From the NCBI GenBank assembly GCA_964529265.1, contig CAZGVW010000059.1, forward strand, positions 1 through 7,967: a stretch of 7,967 bases of DNA, read 5' to 3'. The stretch is from CAZGVW01 sp964529265 (lineage in GTDB: Bacteria > Planctomycetota > Phycisphaerae > Phycisphaerales > UBA1924). This document shows, in pieces, positions 5,770-7,967 of the stretch. Both the position numbers and the translations under genes were made by a program. The notes under the pieces are model-generated. The model ran no database searches. It saw nothing but the letters and a program-made list of their open reading frames with translations, and had not been told where the DNA came from. The first letter of the stretch is position 1. Each line of letters opens with the position of its first letter.

Positions 5770-5869
5770 CTTCGCCCCGAAGTACGGGTACTGACGCTGG
5801 AAGTACTGCAGACGGGCCGTCCCGCCGAAGTTGCGACGCAGGAGCGTTCAACGTCGGCGGACGGCCCGT
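5770..5869 (+). terminator. Palindromes and a 22-bp imperfect hairpin after the TadG-like gene
   Basis: Immediately past the stop are CTTCG-CCC-CGAAG (5770-5782) and AGTAC-GG-GTACT (5781-5792). A long hairpin follows: 5812-5833 pairs with 5849-5869 (ACGGGCCGTC against GACGGCCCGT, then CGCCGA against TCGGCG, then GTTG against CAAC, with one bulged base and one mismatch). Only TTT follows the stem, so it is a weak intrinsic terminator at best, but its position makes it the likely end of the tad-like transcript. Confidence 0.5.
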
Positions 5870-5922
5870 TTGATGTACGGGCGCTGGCGCGGGAGGCATT
5901 GCGCGGCTTCGCCTCGAGGCAG

Positions 5923-6177
5923 CTACGCGCTGTCGGTACGACGGGTACGACGGGTACGACGGGTACCAGGAGCGAGCTTCGCGGGTCTTCTTTCCTGGAC
6001 GCGGGCCTGACCGCCTCCGCTCTTCGAGCTTCGGCGAGTTCGCCGGTGCCTCGCGACGGCGAAGGTTCGCGTACGCCGACCGGATCTGCGCCTCAAACCC
6101 AAAGAAAGATGGCCAGCGATAGCGCGTTCCGTGTACCCGTCGTACCTTGTCGTCCCTGTCGTACCGACTCGCGTTAG
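5923..6177. repeat. 255-bp fold-back element with ~72-bp imperfect inverted arms
   Basis: The left arm, about 5923-5994, aligns with the reverse complement of the right arm, about 6103-6177, over more than 70 bases with scattered mismatches and small gaps. Inside the left arm is a tandem 9-mer, GGTACGACG, in three full copies plus a partial one (5935-5966). The right arm has degenerate copies in opposite orientation. The roughly 108-base centre has its own palindromes (CGGCGA-GT-TCGCCG, 6032-6045) and one copy of the CCGCCTCCGCT...AGCTTCGGCG motif (6011-6036). No transposase, and no clear target duplication, can be seen. The right end meets the -10-like sequence of the DUF454 gene. Reading frames crossing it are low-complexity and not called. 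Confidence 0.8.
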
Positions 6178-6180
6178 AAT
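6175..6180 (+). promoter_or_regulatory. -10-like hexamer TAGAAT before the DUF454 gene
   Basis: TAGAAT matches the -10 consensus at 5 of 6 positions and lies 15 bases before the ATG at 6196. No good -35 stands at 16-18 bp upstream; the nearest candidates are at the wrong distance. If real, the transcript would have only a very short leader, which fits the absence of a clear ribosome binding site. It overlaps the last bases of the fold-back element. Confidence 0.35.
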
Positions 6181-6195
6181 AGGGCCCGTCGGCCG

Positions 6196-6600
6196 ATGTC
6201 CTCACGCATCTTCCGAGCCCTGCTCGTTGTCGCCGGCACGCTCTGCGTCGTCCTGGGCGTGCTGGGGATCTTCCTGCCGCTGCTGCCGACCACGGTGTTC
6301 CTGCTGATGGCGGCGGCGTGCTACGCGCGGAGCTCGGAGCGCTTCTACCAGAAGCTCATCACCAACCGGTATCTCGGCAGCTACATCCGCAACCATCGCG
6401 AGGGGCGCGGCATGCGGCGGCGCGACAAGATCGTCACCGTGGCGATGCTGTGGATCGGCATCGGCGCGACGATGATCTGGACGGTCGAGGCGCTGTGGCT
6501 GCACCTGCTGCTGCTCGCCATCGCCATCAGCGTGACCGTGCATGTCGTGAAACTGCCGAGCTTCGAACCGGAGTCGGTCGTCGTCATCGACAATCGGTAG
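6196..6600 (+). CDS. YbaN/DUF454-family inner-membrane protein
   Basis: This 134-residue integral membrane protein is near the usual family length of 110-140. The family signature is clear: GVLGIFLPLLPTTVFLLMAA (residues 21-40), then CYARSSERFYQKL, then NRYLGSYIRNHREGRGMRRRDK (57-78). Hydrophobic segments lie at about 7-25, 27-43, 78-97 and 100-118; the Arg-rich loop at 65-78 should be cytoplasmic. The family function is not established. The upstream AGGG (6181-6184) is 11 nt from the ATG, a poor ribosome binding site. It appears to be a single-gene unit between two repeat-rich spacers. The final codons, from 6583 on, lie within a sequence repeated at 7449-7487, so the C-terminal residues Val-Ile-Asp-Asn-Arg may be derived from a repeat. 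Confidence 0.93.
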   Translation: MSSRIFRALLVVAGTLCVVLGVLGIFLPLLPTTVFLLMAAACYARSSERFYQKLITNRYLGSYIRNHREGRGMRRRDKIVTVAMLWIGIGATMIWTVEALWLHLLLLAIAISVTVHVVKLPSFEPESVVVIDNR

Positions 6601-6626
6601 TCCGCCTCCGCTGAAGCTTCGTCGTC
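6583..6626. repeat. Dispersed repeat overlapping the 3' end of the DUF454 gene
   Basis: Positions 6583-6621 match 7449-7487 at 33 of 39 bases in direct orientation. The repeat includes the last five sense codons and the stop codon of the DUF454 gene and continues as CCGCCTCCGCTGAAGCTTCG. A shorter related copy lies at 6011-6036 and a half copy at 7856-7881. The motif has self-complementary ends (CCGCC against GGCGG in the 7449 copy), so it may be a REP-like element. Confidence 0.75.
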
Positions 6627-6652
6627 CAGGCCGTTCGAGCTATAGACAGCGG

Positions 6653-6694
6653 GGCTGCCCACACGTCGCGGGGCGCGGTCGCCGCGCCGCAGCC
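6653..6694 (+). terminator. GC-rich hairpin downstream of the DUF454 gene
   Basis: GGCGCGG (6672-6678) pairs with CCGCGCC (6682-6688) around TCG. The stem extends by GGCTGC (6653-6658) against GCAGCC (6689-6694), with a 13-base bulge on the 5' side. No T-run follows, so termination is only possible. The rest of the 6601-6808 spacer holds the repeat copy at its start and the promoter-like site at 6758. Confidence 0.35.
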
Positions 6695-6757
6695 ATCGGC
6701 CGATCGCACGGGCGCGCATCACCCGAACGTGCCGTGGCGGTCGACCGGGTGCGCCTC

Positions 6758-6763
6758 TATACT
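6758..6763 (+). promoter_or_regulatory. -10-like hexamer TATACT before the secreted-protein gene
   Basis: TATACT matches the -10 consensus at 5 of 6 positions and lies 45 bases before the ATG at 6809. The sequence 17 bp upstream (TGGCGG, 6735-6740) is a poor -35. The gene has its own hairpin-bounded spacer upstream, so an independent promoter is expected. Confidence 0.4.
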
Positions 6764-6808
6764 CCCCCCGGTCCGTTCGTCCGCCACGCTCTCCTGAAAG
6801 GCCTCCCC

Positions 6809-7441
6809 ATGACGATGATGATGATGAAGGTCGCAATGCTTTCCGCCGTGCTGGCCTTGCCGGTGTGCGCGCAGCTCGACGCGGGCCAGCAGGCGTCTGC
6901 CGCGCAGGCTGGCGCGGCCGTGCAGGGTCCCCACCAGTTCAAGATCGGCCAGCGCATCGAGGGCTGGATCACGGCTGAATGGCTGCCGGTCACCCTCGTG
7001 CAGATTGGCGGCGGGCCGTGGCCCGACGCGCCGTTTCTCGTGGAGTACGGCACGCCGATCCGCGGCATCCAGCCGAAGCGGTGGCTGTCGGCGAAGGACG
7101 TCAGGCCGCTGTCGAAACCGGCGCCGGACACGTCGGCGACCGGCCCCCGCACCGGCAGGTACATCGTCCTGTCGTACGGCGCGAATCCCGCAAGTCCGAT
7201 CAGGCTGGGCGAGATCGAACTGATCCCAGGCGGCACGTACCGCTACTCGGCCGTGGGCGGACGGCTGCTCGGGTCGGGTCGCTACACGTTCGACGCGGCG
7301 AAACGCGTCGTCGTCTGGCAGGACGGGATCCTGAAGGAGCAGGGTTGGACGGGCACGTTCACCGTCGAGCGCGAGGGGAAGACGCATCAGATTCGTCTGA
7401 TGCGGACGACGATCGCGGTCAACAGTATCGATGGCCGGTGA
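6809..7441 (+). CDS. Secreted protein of unknown function with SH3/Tudor-like first half
   Basis: This 210-residue protein starts at an ATG with AAAGG 7 nt upstream (6797-6801). The GTG at 6734 would place 25 non-signal residues before the signal peptide. The first codons are a run of ATG, so Met1, 3, 4, 5 or 6 could all serve. Residues 7-20 are a hydrophobic signal segment ending Val-Cys-Ala, a likely signal peptidase I site; the cysteine context is not a good lipobox. Residues 45-100 (KIGQRIEGWITAEWLPVTLV, then FLVEYGT, then RWLSAKDVRPL) have the spacing of small beta-barrel SH3/Tudor/agenet-like modules. Residues 117-205 form a second beta-rich part containing GRYIVLSYG, GGTYRYSAVGGRLLGSGRYTFD and VVVWQDGIL, a pattern known from uncharacterised secreted bacterial proteins. 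No catalytic motif is visible and no neighbour hints at a partner. Confidence 0.8.
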   Translation: MTMMMMKVAMLSAVLALPVCAQLDAGQQASAAQAGAAVQGPHQFKIGQRIEGWITAEWLPVTLVQIGGGPWPDAPFLVEYGTPIRGIQPKRWLSAKDVRPLSKPAPDTSATGPRTGRYIVLSYGANPASPIRLGEIELIPGGTYRYSAVGGRLLGSGRYTFDAAKRVVVWQDGILKEQGWTGTFTVEREGKTHQIRLMRTTIAVNSIDGR

Positions 7442-7448
7442 GAACCGC

Positions 7449-7494
7449 GTCATCGACCATCGGCAATCCGCCTGCGCTAGAGCTTCGGCGGGAC
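7449..7494. repeat. Dispersed repeat, best-preserved copy
   Basis: This copy starts 7 bases after the stop of the secreted-protein gene. It matches 6583-6621 at 33 of 39 bases and then continues AGCTTCGGCGGGACC. CCGCC at 7468-7472 can pair with GGCGG at 7487-7491 around a short loop, so the copy can form a hairpin. Confidence 0.75.
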
Positions 7495-7517
7495 CGCTCG
7501 CGGGCGCGATCGCGACA

Positions 7518-7655
7518 GCGGTTTCAGTTCGGCGTCGCCTCGTTCTGCCCGCCCTCCGGCTCGCACGCTTGACGCGACCCAGCTTGATCGGGCCTGGGCC
7601 GCGTCGCTCGCAACGTCGGGCGGACGGAACGAGGCGCCACCAAACTGGAACCGCT
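7518..7655. repeat. 138-bp fold-back element
   Basis: The left arm, 7518-7581, aligns with the reverse complement of 7593-7655. Over the outer 37 bases 31 are identical, and the similarity continues with a few gaps to ACGCGRCCCAG near the centre. The loop is only about ten bases (near GCTTGATCGG), so nearly the whole element could fold into one stem. Its sequence is unrelated to the fold-back at 5923-6177. Confidence 0.8.
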
Positions 7656-7717
7656 CCAACCCCGGATCCCGCTTGGGTTGACGTCGTCATGCGCCGACTC
7701 GGAGTGGCCCGATGCGC

Positions 7718-7760
7718 GTGCTTCGACGGGCCCAGCACGCCCCGAGCAGGGTCGAGGGGC
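7718..7760. repeat. Two abutting short hairpins
   Basis: GTGCT (7718-7722) pairs with AGCAC (7734-7738), with GGGCCC in its loop. Directly adjoining it, GCCCC (7739-7743) pairs with GGGGC (7756-7760) around GAGCAGGGTCGA. A pair of back-to-back hairpins with CGAGCAGGGTCGAGG in the second resembles repeats I associate with many environmental high-GC genomes, but that recollection is unverified. Confidence 0.5.
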
Positions 7761-7855
7761 GGCAGCGCGAGATCGCGCCGGAGGGAGCGCGTGTGTCGAG
7801 CGCAAGCTCCGGAGGCCTGCCGGGCACTCTCGAGGGCTTCAGGACTTCCGGGATT

Positions 7856-7881
7856 AGCTTCGGTGGGACCGCTTCGCGGAC
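7856..7881. repeat. Partial direct copy of the dispersed repeat's right half
   Basis: AGCTTCGGTGGGACCGCTTCGCGG at 7856-7879 matches AGCTTCGGCGGGACCGCTCGCGG at 7481-7503 with one substitution and one extra base. The left half (CCGCCTNCGCT) is missing here. The two copies lie 375 bp apart and bracket the fold-back and the paired hairpins. Confidence 0.7.
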
Positions 7882-7967
7882 CCGCGGCTGATTCCGCGTT
7901 GCCGATTCAGCGATCGATCTGTCTGCACATGTTGCCGAATTCTCGTACGTGACCGAGACGGACGAAC

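Larger units (their letters stand above)
7442..7967. other. 526-bp stretch without a credible gene, packed with repeats
   Basis: The open frames crossing it (for example the plus frame to 7952) encode Arg/Ala/Pro-rich sequence without domains and run straight through inverted repeats. The stretch contains a copy of the dispersed repeat (7449-7494), a 138-bp fold-back (7518-7655), two abutting hairpins (7718-7760) and a second partial repeat (7856-7881). A GTG at 7949 begins an open frame of six codons to the window end; without a ribosome binding site I do not call it a gene. Confidence 0.6.

Noticed and set aside
5747..6205. Minus-strand open frame of 152 residues over the fold-back element
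   Set aside because: It runs through both inverted arms (repeated Tyr-Pro-Ser from the 9-mer) and overlaps the TadG-like gene end and the DUF454 start; no domain is seen.
7431..7952. Plus-strand open frame of 173 residues at the right end
   Set aside because: It starts inside the previous gene, has no ribosome binding site, and reads through a fold-back and hairpins with low-complexity Arg/Ala/Pro content.
7949..7967. GTG that could start a gene running off the right edge
   Set aside because: Only six codons are visible and there is no ribosome binding site.

Overview
The window is high-GC bacterial DNA with compact genes separated by long, repeat-rich spacers. Gene content (LuxR-type two-component pair, TadE/TadG pilus-like proteins, a DUF454 membrane protein, a small secreted protein) together with dispersed GC-rich hairpins fits a soil-type Gram-negative-like lineage. 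Acidobacteriota (Vicinamibacteria-like) is my best guess, but it rests on general resemblance and not on a marker gene.

Layout. (1) Positions 1-141: the start of a minus-strand gene cut by the window edge. It looks like the 5' end of an insertion sequence, possibly IS256-like. (2) Positions 142-640: no credible gene. This stretch holds a duplicated 43-bp segment, a 46-bp tandem repeat of about four units, and a cluster of strong hairpins. (3) Positions 646-3103, minus strand: a membrane histidine kinase and a NarL/LuxR-type response regulator overlapping by 8 bp, a translationally coupled two-component system. (4) Positions 3104-3345: a divergent control region with several short palindromes and a plausible promoter for the plus-strand genes. 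(5) Positions 3346-5769, plus strand: two TadE-like pseudopilins and a TadG-like protein, with no Tad ATPase, secretin or platform gene in view. (6) Positions 5770-6195: a long hairpin followed by a 255-bp fold-back element. (7) Positions 6196-6600: a YbaN/DUF454 inner-membrane protein. (8) Positions 6809-7441: a secreted protein of unknown function with an SH3/Tudor-like first half. (9) Positions 7442-7967: no credible gene, but a second fold-back element, paired hairpins and dispersed direct repeats.

How the genes may work together: the divergent arrangement of the kinase/regulator pair and the TadE-TadE-TadG cluster around one palindrome-rich spacer suggests that the regulator controls the pilus-like genes. 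This is inference from context. The most unusual aspect is the density and variety of intergenic repeats. At least two families (a GGGYCTTCAGRCCC hairpin and a CCGCCTNCGCT...AGCTTCGG motif) recur in separate spacers, one copy covering the 3' end of the DUF454 gene.
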